Made by a program: the position numbers and the translations under genes | The notes under the pieces: generated by a model | The model's input: the letters and a program-made list of their open reading frames with translations, nothing else | The model's database searches: none | What the model was told of the DNA's origin: nothing | Source: Ischnura elegans | Taxonomy: Eukaryota > Arthropoda > Insecta > Odonata > Coenagrionidae | NCBI RefSeq assembly: GCF_921293095.1 | Contig: NC_060253.1 | Span: 95,993,073 to 96,057,072 of the forward strand | Direction: 5' to 3' | Length of the DNA: 64,000 nt | In this document: positions 34,001 through 47,450 of the stretch, one piece after another | How the letters are laid out: each line of letters begins with the position of its first letter | Position numbering within the stretch: position 1 is the stretch's first letter

Positions 34001-35465
34001 GGCACAGTACTTATGTAGCACCTTGTGTTTTAAGGTCCAAGGCAGTAGGCAGATAAAGCACTTTGAGAGGAAAAGAAAGGTCAAATCATCTCAATCTAAA
34101 CATGTGGCTACATTGAAATTGTACAAGATAAAAAATAAATGTTTGGTGCCACAGGTATTGATTGCCATTTTCATATATGTAACATTTAACATTAGCTCAT
34201 GCCTGGTAAACTGATTTTCATGGTTAAAATTTCATCATTTAATGGTACCAACGAAGTGTTTACATTTTCAGATCCAGCTAATCAGTTCAAAGATACTCTC
34301 TCTTCAAGAGAAATGCTATAAAGATTCTGGAGATGATATCAGAAATAAAATTGTCAGATTGCCTGCTACTCTGCAAGAGAATGTGTAAGTGTTTTGTTGG
34401 CTCCAAGTTAAGAGCCGCAAGGGTTAGCAATACACACTTAACAGGGTTTGAGAATGCCTTCTGCTTAGGATCAAGAGCAGGAAGGCCTATGGACTCCTTT
34501 GATTCCACAAGATCTTAACCCTACCCAGAGTAAATACTCTTAGCAGATACATTCGAGGTATGAATTCAAGAGGGCAATTTTCAACTGTTTTAAGAAGTTC
34601 CAGGACATAGTCCTCAAAGACACAAGGGATAAAGCAGTGGTAGTAATATGTTCTGTCCATTTTTTGTTGTTGCATACTTTTTTCCTAATATGTGAATTTA
34701 ATTTTGGTAGGCACTTTTCTTCTTGATGAAATGAGGCTATGTATGTTTTGTTTGACAGGAGCACTGTGGAAGTTAATAGCTTCATAGATATGGGTGACCA
34801 CACTCCACTGCACCAGAAAAATCAGCAAGGAGACCATGACGTTTCAGCCCATCTGAGGACAAAGGGTGCAAGTCAAGAATTTCGTTCCGGGGGTCCAAAC
34901 CAGAGGGAAAAATTTATGGAAAATGGGGTACAAAGAGGAGGGTTTTTAACTAATTTTAACACTTTTCATAATCGAAAGGTTTCATTTGTGAAAGAAATCT
35001 TTTGTAAATTCATGATTTCTAAGTATTTCCTTTTCTAGTATGAAGGAAAGTAATTATGTTTTTATATTTCTGAGGGGGCTCCAGACCTCCCCCTTTGCTG
35101 CGCCACTGGTCAAGGAATTGTCTCAGCCAGGGCCGTAGTCCGAGGGTCGGATGAAAATTCTTCTAGGTTGTGCACTTCCCCATCTGGGAAAATTTCCGTC
35201 TCACCCAGACAACTTGAACTGTATGCATTTTACAATTATACATATTCATTATGTCTCCCCTCCAGTAACATATACTTGTTGCCCGACCAGACAATCTGTC
35301 TTCCCCCCCTGACCAATAGTATGGCTATGGCTGTGGTCCCTGGAGACCCTGTTGGATTTCAAAAATACCTCCATGTTCTTTGAGAAAGGGATCCGAGGAA
35401 TGGATGGTAAAGAAGAGCTTACTTAGCCCTTATTAAATCCGAGTAAAAGATAATGTAACACGTTC
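31021..35465. other. Intergenic region, no gene supported
   Basis: No exon-like frames with credible splice sites or homology. 35050-35140 contains a low-complexity GGGGGCTCCAGACCTCCCCC-type piece, as in degraded transposons. Everything else is unassigned AT-rich sequence. Confidence 0.4.
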
Positions 35466-36285
35466 ACCCTTATGTTCTCACAAGCTCTCTCATGAGATTC
35501 CTACTTTGCCTCCTCATTCGGATTTCTCCACCTCGTCCATCGTGAAATTATTAGGTCTACAGCTTGATGACACTCTTGACCGGTCAACTCATGTTTTTGA
35601 AATGAATAAGAAACTTTCAGTAGGTATTTATATGATAAGGAAACTCTCTCCTCTTGTTTCTATATATGTTCTAAAAGCTGTGTACTTTGCCAAAGTACAC
35701 TCACTATTGTCATATGGTATCATGTTTTGGGGTAACTCCCCTACTGCAGCTAAAGCCTTCTCTTTACAGAAACAAGCCATTAAGGCCATCTGTAAAGTTC
35801 CAATACGAACAAGTGGTCGGCCACTGTTTGTGTCCCTCAAGATCCTCACACTTCCATGTGTTTACATTCTCTCATGTGCCATGTTTGTGAAGTGCTATCC
35901 GTATTACTTCCGTGTTAACTCTGATTTTCACAGTCACAACACTAGATCAAAAAGTGACATTCACAGTTATCTGTATTCATTTAGACAATGCCAGAAGGGA
36001 CCATATCACTCTATTGCTGCAATCTACAATAGGCTTCCCTCTGATATGAAATCCCTTTCCTCAAAAAAGGTTTTTAAGAATAGATTGAGAACTTGCTATG
36101 TAACAAAGGTTATTATAGCGTCCAAGAATTTTTTAATGATATTTTATAAATGTTATTAGTGTTCAAGAATTTTTTTTAGATATTTTGTAAGCTGTGTTTT
36201 GTGATTCTTTTATGTCTCTCTGTATCTTGACGAAACCCATGGATAATTGTATCCCAACGGAGTTAATAAATATATTATTATTATG
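35466..36285 (+). pseudogene. 3' end of a LINE (Jockey/CR1-type), RT C-terminal region
   Basis: An open frame to 36159 gives over 220 residues of the region after the RT active site: LLGLQLDDTLDRSTHV, FAKVHSLLSYGIMFWGNS, LQKQAIKAICKVP, then PYYFRVNSDFHSHNTRSK and HSIAAIYNRLPSDMK. This is the typical RT C-terminal block of Jockey/CR1-like LINEs. The 3' end has AATAAATATATTATTATTAT (36264-36283), a microsatellite-like tail. The endonuclease and RT core are missing through 5' truncation. Confidence 0.8.
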
Positions 36286-37719
36286 TTAAATATTAATAGG
36301 CAAACTCCAAGACACTAATCAACGTTAAAAATTGAGGTCAAGAGAAAGGAAAAACTCTAACTATCGGTAGTCTGACCATTTGAAAAAGTGTGGTAGTCCA
36401 GGAGACAGCAGGACGATTTGCTAGGTTAAGGTTCGCTACACTTTATATCATATAGCATAATGGTCAATGCGAAACTGTAATTTAGTTTTCTGTTGGTCCC
36501 TACTCCCTTCAAAATTATTAGCTCACCCACGTAACCCAGTTAAGTTGTTGAGACTGATAAGGAGGCTCTTGAACTTAAAAATTCAGGAATTAAATTGGTA
36601 TACTCGACGATTCAGTCATTTATTTTCACTGATGACCACGATTTGATTACTCAAGCAGCGAAGGGTCCTTGGCACCGGTAGAGCTAGGTAAACAGGAGCA
36701 TTACGGCATGTATAGAGCGATGGCAATAAATCGAAGAAACATGTTTTTTTCCCCCGCATCAAAAGTGAAGACTGTTAGGCTTCATGTTGAGTTGTAGATG
36801 ACCACAAAATACCGTAATCAATACTATATACCACAGGCGCGGATCCAGGATTTCTCTCTGGGGGGGCACAAGTAAGGCCGTATCCAGAATTTTGTTCTGG
36901 GGGGGGGGCACAAGTATACCTCGTAATACAAAACGAACGCAATGATAATGGGACCTCATTAACAATCTTGAATAATTTTTAAGGGTCTGGGGGGGGGGGG
37001 GGGGGGGGGCACGTGCCCCCTAGGATATACCATGATTTTGATGATAGATAGTGATAGCAGCTGGCTGTCAGCAATTAACGTTTTCACACTTGATAACCGG
37101 TAATTACTCCATGAGCTACCGGCCGTTGCTAATACATCACAAAATTAATTAAATAAGCAGATTATATTGGCATTAAAATACGGGCATGAATCTTAACTTT
37201 AGGAAGGTTCGAAAGTTAACATAGCCGCCAAAAAACTGGGTTGATAGTTTTCCCGCCTAACCACTGAAGTTGATCTGGGTTGATAATCCAGGTAATTGGC
37301 GACTGCCGGCCGCGATGATTTACTTCAAAGACTTAGAGGGATGTTTATACTGATGAAATCAATATCTTAATGGTATATGACGGTGTAATTCTACAAAAAC
37401 TCACTTTTTAGTATTATTTCATGCATTATAACGTAGTTTTGACTACAGTTGCCCTCTTTTCCTGTTTCAAGTCACAAAAAATGTGCATGGTAGTGTGGTG
37501 GGGTGGTGGTGTGGAAGTGTTTTAGTTCGCGGACTATAGGTGGCAAGTCAACCACACTGCTGCGAAATCGTGGAATGGTACGGAAAGGTGACATGCCATG
37601 TGCATGGAATTGTGGCAAAATTGATATTGCGGTCAGTGTTCTCACAATTTTCATTCGTGGTGTTATAATGTAAGCTGTTAAACAATTTCAGCTCGAGTTT
37701 TCAGTGTACTTGTTTTATC
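36286..37719. other. Region upstream of the Tudor gene
   Basis: No gene. 36840-37020 holds degraded G-rich repeat sequence with a 21-base poly-G run at 36989-37009. 37666-37668 is an in-frame TAA before the Tudor gene's ATG. A TTTCAG at about 37687-37692 could be the acceptor of a 5' UTR exon. The promoter is not identified. Confidence 0.4.
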
Positions 37720-38723
37720 ATGGCAGTCAATAGTTTTAACATGCATCTTACAGTAGTGGAGAAGGAAGGGCCTCTTATTAAGTTATGGGCTCAACTAAAT
37801 AAGAGTGCAGTTGAATATATTGATAAATGTATAATTGAGTTGGATGAGACTTTTTCAAAGGGATATGGAAAACCACATCCTTCAACGGTTGTCGTAGGAT
37901 TAATTTGCTGCGCCCAGTACAACGACATATTTTACCGAGCACGAGTTTTGAGCGTGGCGAGTATATCAGTGGGACACGTTGTTGTTCGCTTTATTGATTA
38001 TGGGAACAGCACTGTTACATCGGTGGAAAATTTGAGATTGCTTGAAGAACAAGTGGCGAGAATACCACCTCAGGCAAGCGAATTCTACCTGCATGGTGTC
38101 ACTCCATTAACAGGAACTGACTTAGAGGACGTTACTACAGACTACATGAGGCAGCAACTATGTTACAAAGATTTTGATGCCGTTCTTGTGGGTAATAGTA
38201 GTGAGAAGAGGTTGATAAAACTATTTCAAAACGGTGTCGATGTTGGGGAGATGATGATAGCTCACAAATTTGCTCTTGCCATTGATCACCAGCACCAGGA
38301 GACATTACTTAGAGGAAATGTCAACCCTTCGTTGCACCCATCCGCAGGACAGCCCCAGCGATGGCATGCGCAAGGCAATGCTCCTCCAGCGAAAGTTATG
38401 CATAAGACAGCACCCGTTCATAGTTCTATCTATGACGCCCATGGAATTCCTGCAGGAAGAGAATCTCCGATGGCTTACGGCGTTTCTCACAATTCTGTGC
38501 TATCACCTGGAGAATTGACCGTGAAAAACTTTACTTCTCCCATTTTGGAGCCTAATTCTCAACATAATATTTACGTGTCAAATGTTGAAGATGGCCCGTT
38601 GGCATTTGCTGTTCAGCTCCAGGCAGCCGAGCAAACGCTTATCGCTGTCACTGCTGATATTGCTGCCCACAGGCCTATACCATTGAGAGAACCTCCTGTG
38701 CCAGGATCGGTGTGCCTTGCTCG
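37720..38723 (+). CDS. Multi-Tudor protein, exon 1 (Tudor 1 and start of Tudor 2)
   Basis: The ATG at 37720 (context ATCATGG) is the first Met after an in-frame stop at 37666. Residues 58-115 form the first Tudor core: DIFYRARVL, VVRFIDYGNS, then NLRLL. Aromatic and acidic cage positions (Y, F, D, Y) are present. After a low-complexity linker (residues 195-270, H/P/G-rich) a second extended Tudor begins with NIYVSNVEDGPLAFAVQL (about 280) and PVPGSVCLAR. The exon ends in phase 2 before GTGAGT. Tudor modules of this type bind symmetrically dimethylated arginine in Piwi-class and other germline proteins. That role is inferred from family membership. Confidence 0.9.
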
Positions 38724-39481
38724 GTGAGTATGAATTTAATTCTATTCCTTAAAACTTTATTGAAGCTCTAGAGAAAAATCAAAGCCAATCATACCATCAT
38801 ACTAAGTTCTATATTAGCTTGATAATCCCTTTTTGATTTCAAATATCGCTTGAAAATGGTTTGCTGGCTGCTTGCTAATGTTCAGGGTCGTGTGTTAACC
38901 ACGTTACTATTTTCGGTGAATTTTTCTCCCTCCTCAACCTTCGTTATGTAATTCTGTTGTATCCCCATGCCCATACGTGCAGTAATCCTGCCAGCACATC
39001 CTTTTACATGTAACATTGACCTTCAATTCATGTATATCATGGAAATTGTTGAAGATCTTTGGATCGGTGGATATTTATCTGTCGAAGAAGTGGAAATGGA
39101 CGCAATGGAATAAATTTAGTTGTAGGTAATATTGATGGCAGTGTATTTATTCATTTATGGTTAGATACCTTAAGGAACTCATTATAACAGCTACCTTTCA
39201 TAATGGACGTCCCTCCTCGTCACCCACCGTGGATTTTTTGCAAATTAATGCAGTGAGATTAATTCCCTACTCAGGGATTTGCTCCTGCATTCTCACACCC
39301 ATTCTTACGATGTGGACATTTTCCTTCGCATGTATGTTCACATTGGGTAGTGCAGCTGAATGTGGGTGCAGTGTGTAATGAACTTAATGGCCAACAAGGT
39401 TTTTGTTTGCAACTCTTTCCTGACACATTTCAGTCCCTTCCTTCTGACACACATTAATTCCATTTTTTTTATTTCTTCAAG
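38724..39481 (+). other. Intron 1 of the multi-Tudor gene
   Basis: GTGAGT...TTCTTCAAG, 758 bases, no feature inside. Confidence 0.8.
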
Positions 39482-40569
39482 ATTCCCTGATGACACGAAG
39501 TTGAGCAGAGCAACCATAATGGAAGTAATGGACAGTACATGTCGACTCTACTATGTAGATTTTGGCAATGTGAGTGACGTACCTTATACAGACATTTTTG
39601 AATTACCTGCAAAACTGATAAACCCTAAAGCGATGGCCCTGAGATTTTGTCTTGCTGGTCTTAAAAGAGGTCCGCCACCTACCAACATTGCCAAAGAAGC
39701 GTTCAAGGATGTTGTGAGAGGTGTTCTGTTGCAATTACGTGTAGCTCCTAGCCCAGAAGGACCCCCATTAAAGCAGTATGGATATTTATTTAGGGATGGA
39801 AGAGATGTTCGTGTATTGTATGAGGAACTTGCTAGAGAAAGATCCAGAAGTATAGCTAGTGTGCCTGCTGTTGTTAACTATCAAGTCCCAGTAACCTATG
39901 AACCTCCCAAGGCTGATGCAGTTGTAGATAGAACTTGGGTTATGATATCCCATCTCAACTCTCCGGATGAATTTTGGGTTCAATTGGAAAGTGATCACTC
40001 TCATCTAGAGCAAGTTATGGCTCTCCTGGATGAGTACTGCAATCAATGTAACAAAATCCCTACGTCATCTGATATTAGGGTAAAAAATCCAGTGTTTGCT
40101 AGATTTTCTGAAGATGACAGGTGGTATCGTGCATCAATTGTTAAGCTTGAGCCTGTAGCAGAAGGGTTGTCAGTACATGTTGATTTTGTTGATTATGGCA
40201 ACGAGGAAGCCATTACCGATATGAATCGGCTGAGGGTCGCTGAACCATCCATTGTGTTAGCCTTATCAGCTCAAGCTATTAGGTGTCGTTTAAATGGAGC
40301 AGCAAGTGTGCGTTGTAAGGTGGAAGCAGAAGTATGGGATCAGATATCAAACAAGTTCTCCGACTTGACCTTGGAAAGCAGGGGTATGGTGAAGCTTGGA
40401 CCTCGTGGAGTTGGTGATCCTGTTGTTGTGATCGAAGAATTGCGGGATGACTCTCTGTCGCCTCCAGTGGTTATCACAATTGATGCCCTCTACAAGGCTG
40501 TTGTGGAACCAGCAAGTCCACCTATCATCAAATCTGTTGCTCCTGCTGTCTACTCAAACTCAACTGCAG
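39482..40569 (+). CDS. Multi-Tudor protein, exon 2 (rest of Tudor 2, Tudor 3)
   Basis: Completes codon 335 as Arg and continues RFPDDTKLSRATIMEV, then LYYVDFGNVSDV (about 357), closing the second Tudor. A full extended Tudor follows: the SN-like half VMISHLNSPDEFWVQL (about 489), then the core with FARFSEDDRWYRASIV and VDFVDYGNEEAITD (about 570). All cage residues of a methylarginine-binding Tudor appear conserved in the third module (W/Y, F, D, Y, N). The exon ends in phase 1 before GTAATG. Linked by phase to exons 1 and 3. Confidence 0.9.
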
Positions 40570-41179
40570 GTAATGTATTCTATTCAATCAAGCCTGGATT
40601 ATAGTTGTTTTTTTTAATAGCTGTGGTTTCATGGCCTTGTTATATCTAATGGAACTATAGTTTTCTGTTATGGAACATGCTGCTTGGAGGAATAATTTTC
40701 TGCAACAGGATGGCATTTGGAGCGAATAAGAAAAGTTGGGAATATTTCAGTAGGGAATATTTGTTAGTTGGGTGGTGCTGTCATGCTGGGAATAGTATAG
40801 TCAAAGTAGTTGTGGTTTGAAGATGTGCTTCGAAAAAATCACCCATCTTAGTCTTGACACAAACTCGAGCTGAAGCACTTGTTTGCATGAAAAGTAGAGG
40901 CAACTGCTAGATTCCTCTACCACTAAAAGTTCCTAAGTTTCCAAATAGAAATTTCATTTTCGGACTTCATTTTCATGAAGTGAAAAAAGGTGTGATATCT
41001 GCATTTGCAATCAGTTCACAAAGACATTTTTATGATTTATAATACAGATTTTTTTGTATGAATTTAAAAGTGATGTATTTTTAAGGACGTTATTGTGGGT
41101 TGTAATTTTCATTATTATACTTTTGGACACTTTTTTTTCTCCAGGAAGTGTATGCCATGTTCGCACCAGGGGTAAATAT

Positions 41180-42857
41180 TAGAGATGTGCGAATAGTATC
41201 CGCGAATACTCGAATACTAGAAAGTATTCGATATTCGAGGTCTCGAATAGTTATGCGAAAAGTACCGCCTCGAATACTCTGAATTTTGCGTCGTACACTG
41301 TCACACGCACGTCGTTGGTCGTTGACTCGGAAGAATGTAGAGAACTCTAGTCTTTTAGTGCATGCAGCGCCGTTTTAGGCAAGTTGACGAACTACATCAA
41401 ATTCGCGGGTTAGAGCGGTGAAAAGAGTTCGACGTGGGGAACCTAAATTGATCCGGGTGAAAAAATCCGAAAATCCCTGGTTTCCCCCACCAGGAAAACC
41501 TCAGTGCCGTGGGATAGTAACTACGTAGCACAATTCCCAAAATCCGCTTCCCCCTCCATCCATCAGCCCTCAGCCCCTCCTCCGACGCTTTCTTCCTCTT
41601 CGAAATCAAACAAAAGGCCCCAGCTCACGCAGGTTTCGTATGAATGAGACAAAGTGTTTACCATGTGTCATTTATGGCTAATAAGGACAGTCACTTAGTT
41701 TGAATCTTTTACAGGAGATGAAACTACCATAGGGAGAAACTCAGTGCCGTGGGACAGTAACATTGGCGCATTTCCCACGATCTGTTATCCCCCTCAATTC
41801 AGCACTCGCCTCAACCACTCTGACCCTTTCCCCTTCTCCGAAATCAAACTAAAGGTCCCAGTTTGCGTAGGGATCATATTCTGAAGACCATAGTTTCGAA
41901 AAAAATATCAAGTTACACGAGAACAAAGAAACGTGTTTCACGCCCACCCCCCTTTTCTCACCCACTGACCTTTTTCTGGCTACCTGCTTCGAAGTTCTCC
42001 ATTTCTGGAGGTCAACTGCTGCATGAGTACCGTGGGATAGTTACATTAGCGCATTTCCCAAGATCTATCCCGCTCTATTCAGCACTAGCCCCCCCTCTGA
42101 GGCTTTCCTCTTCTTCGAAATAAAAAAAAGGTCCCAGCTCGCGCAGGGATCATATTACAAAGACTCTAGCTTCGAAAAAAATATCAAGTTACACGAGTAC
42201 AAAAGAAATTGTTTTGCGCCCTCCCCCCTTTTCTCACACTCTGACCTTTTTCGGTCTACCTGCTTCTAAGTTACCAGTTTCTGGGGGTCAACTGCTGCAT
42301 GAATCACCTATTAGCTCAAAAGGTGTCTAACAATGACTTTCCGCAATTGATATTACACCTTTGTTGGATTGAAATATTAGTTATGTGCGCGTAATTTAAA
42401 AAAGAACAAGACCAAACGCGACTCATTTCTGACTTTATTTAAGCATTTTACGCGAGGAAATAAATATCAAAATAGGATGGAGACTTTGCATTCTGGCGAG
42501 ACTCGATATGAGCAGCAGAGCTTCTCGGAAGTTGATGCCAGACTGTCAGCTAGCACTTGGCAGCAGGAGTGGGGGTAAAGCGATGTTAGTTGAATTAATG
42601 ATATGCCCAATTGTTTCCATGAAATTAAAATATTCCATTAATCGGCTAAATTCCTGTTCGAATCCTTTTAAGGAAATCAAAATGACTCCCCAAAATCTTG
42701 TGTTGCCTGCTGCATAGGCAGCCGAGTCAAACATTCCAGCATTCATTGTTTAGTATTCGAGGTATTCGAAATTCGAGGTATTAGAATATTCGAGCAATGA
42801 TTTAATATTCGAATTCGATATTAGAGTTCGAGAAATCTGCTATTCGACCCATCTCTA
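41180..42857. mobile_element. Non-autonomous hAT-type element with exact 8-bp target duplication
   Basis: Ends TAGAGATGTGCGAATAG and, inverted, TAGAGATGGGTCGAATAG. GTAAATAT stands on both sides (41172-41179 and 42858-42865). 1678 bases. The terminal parts are dense in ATTCGA. The interior contains three diverged tandem units of about 240-285 bases, starting near 41502, 41741 and 42025, each opening with an AGT(G/A)CCGTGGGA(T/C)AGT block. No transposase. It lies in intron 2 of the Tudor gene. Confidence 0.9.
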
Positions 42858-42865
42858 GTAAATAT

Positions 42866-44246
42866 GTACGGGCCATATCATCTCAAATCAGGCAGATAGT
42901 GCAAAATCATGACAGGTGGCCATAATCGATTTCTATGAAAGTTGTATATGTGAAATCAGTATCCTTATGATGAATAATGATCACTTTATCTCAGCTCAAA
43001 ACTGAACCATTTTAAAGTTATCCGTTGAACATTGCCGAGCCAGGCTTCGGAGTAAAACATGAAAAATCACATAAATGCTGATTACTAAGGAACCATGGCC
43101 CATTTAGCATTTGTTGTTGTTTCATTTTGAAGAAAATTCATTTCTGCACGTTCTGACAAAACTTGCAATTCGTTTGAAGCACTAATAAACAAATAGGACT
43201 TGTTTAAACAATAATAATAATTAGTCATTATTTAACAATTTATGTATTACTAAAAAAGGTCACCTTTTATTTTCTATAAAATTTCTCAGTGGGTATTTTA
43301 AATGTTCTGCTATCAATTAAAAAAATTAAAAAGGTATTTTAATGCTTTTTGTTTTGAGGAATGTCAAAGTTAGGCATGTTTTCGACTCCTGTACACCAAG
43401 ATTGCAAATCTTGGTGGGAGAATGAAGTTTCATTCTACTTAGCATGCATAATGGATAAAAAGTTCATATATGAATGATTGGTTACATCCATTGACTGAAA
43501 GCAAGTTCAATCTTGTTTACTTCCACAACATCCAGTGTTTCAAACACCTACTGGTACTGGCTGGAAACTGTGAATGAGTCACAATTTGTACAGAGTATTT
43601 TTCAATGGCTTTTCTCATAAGTCTTCTACTTTGGGCAATGTGGAACATGTGAATGCATAAACGAGATACTGTCATTCTCTTTTAAACGCTCTGCAGTGAT
43701 TTTAGAAATCCACCAGGTTTTTCTGAAACACTATGAAGTCAGTCATGGTGAGATCTTGAGTACTATATGTACGTCTTTATATCTGAACTTGTTAGTGTCA
43801 CAGCCTGTTTACATGTGTAGTTGGCAGAGCGAGCAATAGTTGTCACCTCCGAGGAAGGAATAGGAATGGAAGGGCAGGATATGGTATACCCTCGCAGCTG
43901 TGCAAGTGACCAGGGCCCACTATTAGCGAAACCATAATTGGTTGTGCCAAGAGATCAAATTGTTGGGTTATACATGTGGAGAGTGGAATCCGAAATCCAG
44001 CGCAGGCCTGCAAGGGGCACACTCTCAAGGAACGGGAACCAAGTCAGAGACTTAAATTTCCTATGAGGAAGGAAATTTCTATGATTTTCTGTAGATTGTG
44101 CATGTGGACATATCATCTACAAATGCCATTGCAATGCGTAATACATTCAGCAGCAAGTAAAACTAATATCCATATATTACAGCCAATTTATCAGATAGCT
44201 AGGAGAGTCAAATCATGTTATAAGGTTTTTAATGATTTTGCGTTAA
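42866..44246 (+). other. Intron 2 of the Tudor gene, no recognised feature
   Basis: No exon or identifiable repeat seen. Confidence 0.5.
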
Positions 44247-45082
44247 CCCTCTTACTGCCAGCCCATTTCAGGTGGGATGTAGGAAGACTGCCAACGTTAT
44301 TTTCTGGAATTAGCAACGTTTCAGATTAAAAAATTTTCAGCTACTTAATTTTATTTAATAAGTGTATATTTTTTCCCCAATTCTTAAGATTTATTTATAT
44401 CTTATCACCTAGGATAGATTATGGGGGTTTACATAAATTACAGCCGTTGAAAAGGCCACTATCATGAAAAAAAGTGAAATTATCCGGGCAGAAAATATCT
44501 GGAAGGGGTACTGGTGTACGCTGACTGTTTAGAAGGCAGCTTATCTTCGTTGATTTCCGTCCAGAAAAAAATTTAAAAAATAAATGCAGAGCGAAGCACA
44601 TGGCCCCTTCGCTCAGGACGCTTAGAACTAACGAGGCGAACCAAACACACTTGGGGCTTGAGGTGACGACACACAAGGAGAATATGGAGAAGGCAGTGAG
44701 CTTAGAAGATACCGTATCTCAAGCTAAAGTAGCAGACCCTTCTTGATGTCCCACAAGCAGAATAGGTGGCAGTTTTCAAGATAGTACAGTTGAAGGAAGG
44801 CGTCGAGTATTTGGACCGAATTCGTCAACGTGCTGGTTAAAAACAGAATTTCATCGAAACATTTAAAAAAATATCTTGAAGGCATAAAGTCGCTATGAAT
44901 ATTTTATTGGAGAGGAAAAAAATTTCTTCAAAAGACTGAGTAATTAGTTGTAATTTAAAATTCAATGTCTGGCGAAGAAAAAATATTATATACAGTAGGT
45001 CAGGAAGCGTACTGGGTACGCTTGACGGCGGCATACGAAATTTAAAGGGCGTGTACTGGGTACGCATGACGGCTTTGAGGGG
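44247..45082. mobile_element. piggyBac-type MITE
   Basis: TTAA flanks both ends (44243-44246 and 45083-45086). The termini read CCCTCTTACTGCC and, inverted, CCCCTCAAAGCCGTC. TTAA duplication with CCC-starting ends fits piggyBac. 836 bases, with two copies of GTACTGGGTACGC near the right end. A related relic is at 1233-2600. Confidence 0.7.
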
Positions 45083-45136
45083 TTAATCAGCGTGTCTTTT
45101 TCAAGGGGCTCGGTGGATGGCTAAATAAACATTATA

Positions 45137-46990
45137 CAGTGGAACCTCGTTAAAGCGAGTACGGGCTATAGCGACACTCCCGCTATAACGAGAGATAGCC
45201 GATGCACCGTCAATTGACCCTACAATAAGCGTGTTAAAAAATTCGTTTTTACGAGACCCTTTTGGTGTTGGCTCTCGCCATAGCGAGGGTTTCACCGCCG
45301 GAAGACTTTCATCAAGACTCCTTAACCTCTGTAATTGCTAGCGATCTGTTAGAAATGAAGTTAATGGAGTGCTCAGTCTCAAATTAATGTGGTAAACTGT
45401 CGTTCGATAAATAAGTAGTTAATTTTGGTGAAAATATTGTGGCATTAGCATTCGCGAATGCTTCATCTTCTTTTGCTCCTCGGGCGGCAGAAAGCAGTCG
45501 GCAGCATACCCGCACGTCCGTGAGTTGCGTGAATAGTCACCATGGCCAAAAAAACACCAAATACGTCTAAGCGAGAAAATAAAAATAAAGGAGTAATATG
45601 AGTGTCGAAATTAATTTATCTTCCTATTCGCTCTGCAAAATTAAAAAAAAAAACAAAAGCGCCCAAGGAATGCAGACGATGAAGAGTTATAAGGAGCTTT
45701 GTTCGGGTGGTTTTGCCCATTCAAATCTGCGGGAACTTCTGAGAAAGGGGCTACGCCCAAGCCTGAAGCGGAGTATTTTAGGGATAGATTGCGAATCGAG
45801 AATTTTAAGAGTGCGGAAGGTTGATTATACTAATGCGAAGCACCAAAGCGTTATCTCCCCTCACAACTCCCCTGGTGATGCCTGCGGTGTGAACCTGAAG
45901 TCGTGGAAGAGAGGACTCCGATCATAAGTATCTTTAGAAGTATTCCCCGCGTCATATAACATAGACGAAACGGAACTTTTTTTTACATACAACTCCCCGA
46001 CAAAACCCTTGCAGTATGAGGTATTTCTTGCAATGATGCCTCTAAAGGTAGGTAGTGCGCCTTAGCGATGATGTAGGATGTACGAAGCAATGATACTCAG
46101 CGTGAATTGTCCGGATGGACATATTTATTCTCCGCTGCGGATTTACAAGGGTGAACTATTCGGGTCATTGGTCGGAGTCGTACTGGCGCTCTCTTTTGTT
46201 ACGTGGGTAGCCGAGCATCCCCTGGTGGCCGCTGGAAGAACTCACAGAACAACTAACTCTCGTTTGAAGTGCCATGGTAAACTCGGTGTATCATTTCAAA
46301 TACGTCGCGAGCGTAACACTCAAAAAGAAACTTTTTTTCAACAACGGTAATTTTAATCACGTCATTTTTCAAGCTTAGCAAACTTTTTACCGTAGATGAT
46401 GAAGATATTACATTATCTGATAGAAAAAGTCTTCCAAGGCGGGAACGTTATACAACCTTCCACCGCTAGAAACAAATGTAATGCGTTATTTCACTTCACT
46501 GCCGGTTAACGTACAGAAACAATAAACATACACCAATGGAAACCTTTGAGGCATTAAATAACCGCGATACTGTTTTGTCAGTTAATTTTTGACTTTTCAG
46601 TAGAAAATACCAAAATAATAGAATGATCACGTAAATGAACTAATTAAGTGCATAGAAAAATGACTTCGTCGGTTGTGCATTAGCATAATGATTGACGAAA
46701 CAATGCTTTCCATGATTTTTATTCAGTGCGGCACTTATAAATTGTTTGAATAGTTAGTCGTTGTTCGAGTAAGGAAATTTAGTGATGCAAAAAACATCGC
46801 CTTTCGGCTGGATTTATGCTTACGTTTATCGGATAGATGTTTATCTGTCGCCGCACTACTCCTGTTCCTGTATATCTGTCCGCAACAGGTATATTGGCTA
46901 TTATTTGCTCCACCGCCGGTAAAGCGACAATTCGCTATAGCGAGTGTTTATTAGTGCACCGTGGGGTGTCGTTATATCGAGGTTGCACTG
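45137..46990. mobile_element. pogo/Tigger-type element, non-coding
   Basis: CAGTGGAACCTCGTTAAAGC at the left; inverted right end CAGTGCAACCTCGATATAAC; TA flanks (45135-45136 and 46991-46992). CGCTATAGCGA-type repeats lie inside both ends. 1854 bases. Scattered short frames do not resemble transposase convincingly. Confidence 0.75.
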
Positions 46991-47368
46991 TATGTCTGTA
47001 ATCAGAGTATTATTTCCTGCGCTGCTGATAAATTAGGGGACCCTGTATACCTTTTAGTTGAATAATTATGCTTGGCACTGAAGAGAGATTTCTTGTAATA
47101 ACGAGCATATGCCAAGGTTGGGACATCTTGGCGCCTCTATATCTTTATGTTTTTCCAAGTTAATCCTAGTCCTAGGCCTTACGCTTGTAATAATGGTATT
47201 CTTTGTATATGCTCTTCTCACTGCAATGGGCTTCCACTGTACCAGTTTTTGTCAAAGTATAAGCTTTGTTGCCTGAATCTTAGTAATCTAACATTTTCTT
47301 ATATAAACTGCTGTTTGGCTCAGTCTGCTGCGATAAACTAGTTCTTAATTTACTTATTTGTATTACAG

Positions 47369-47450
47369 GTGATTGGCAAGAGGAGAAGGTCTTCAAAGAT
47401 CATAATGCTAATCCGTCATCCAGCCAAGATGATTATTCTGGGCGCAACAG
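47369..47450 (+). CDS. Multi-Tudor protein, exon 3
   Basis: 82 bases after TATTTGTATTACAG and before GTAAAA. The phases (in 1, out 2) match exons 2 and 4 exactly. Encodes a hydrophilic linker, DWQEEKVFKDHNANPSSSQD followed by DYSGRN, leading into the RGG region. No domain. Confidence 0.75.

Noticed and set aside
34739-35038. Open frame after GTTTGACAG as a candidate exon.
   Set aside because: No convincing donor, no recognisable domain, and the downstream sequence resembles degraded G-rich repeat sequence.
41151-41180. A good acceptor (TTTTTTTTCTCCAG) followed by an open GSVCHVRTRG frame just before the hAT-type element, as a possible extra Tudor exon.
   Set aside because: The frame soon meets a stop even with the element removed (near 42920), no donor is visible, and the exon at 47369 already joins exon 2 cleanly.
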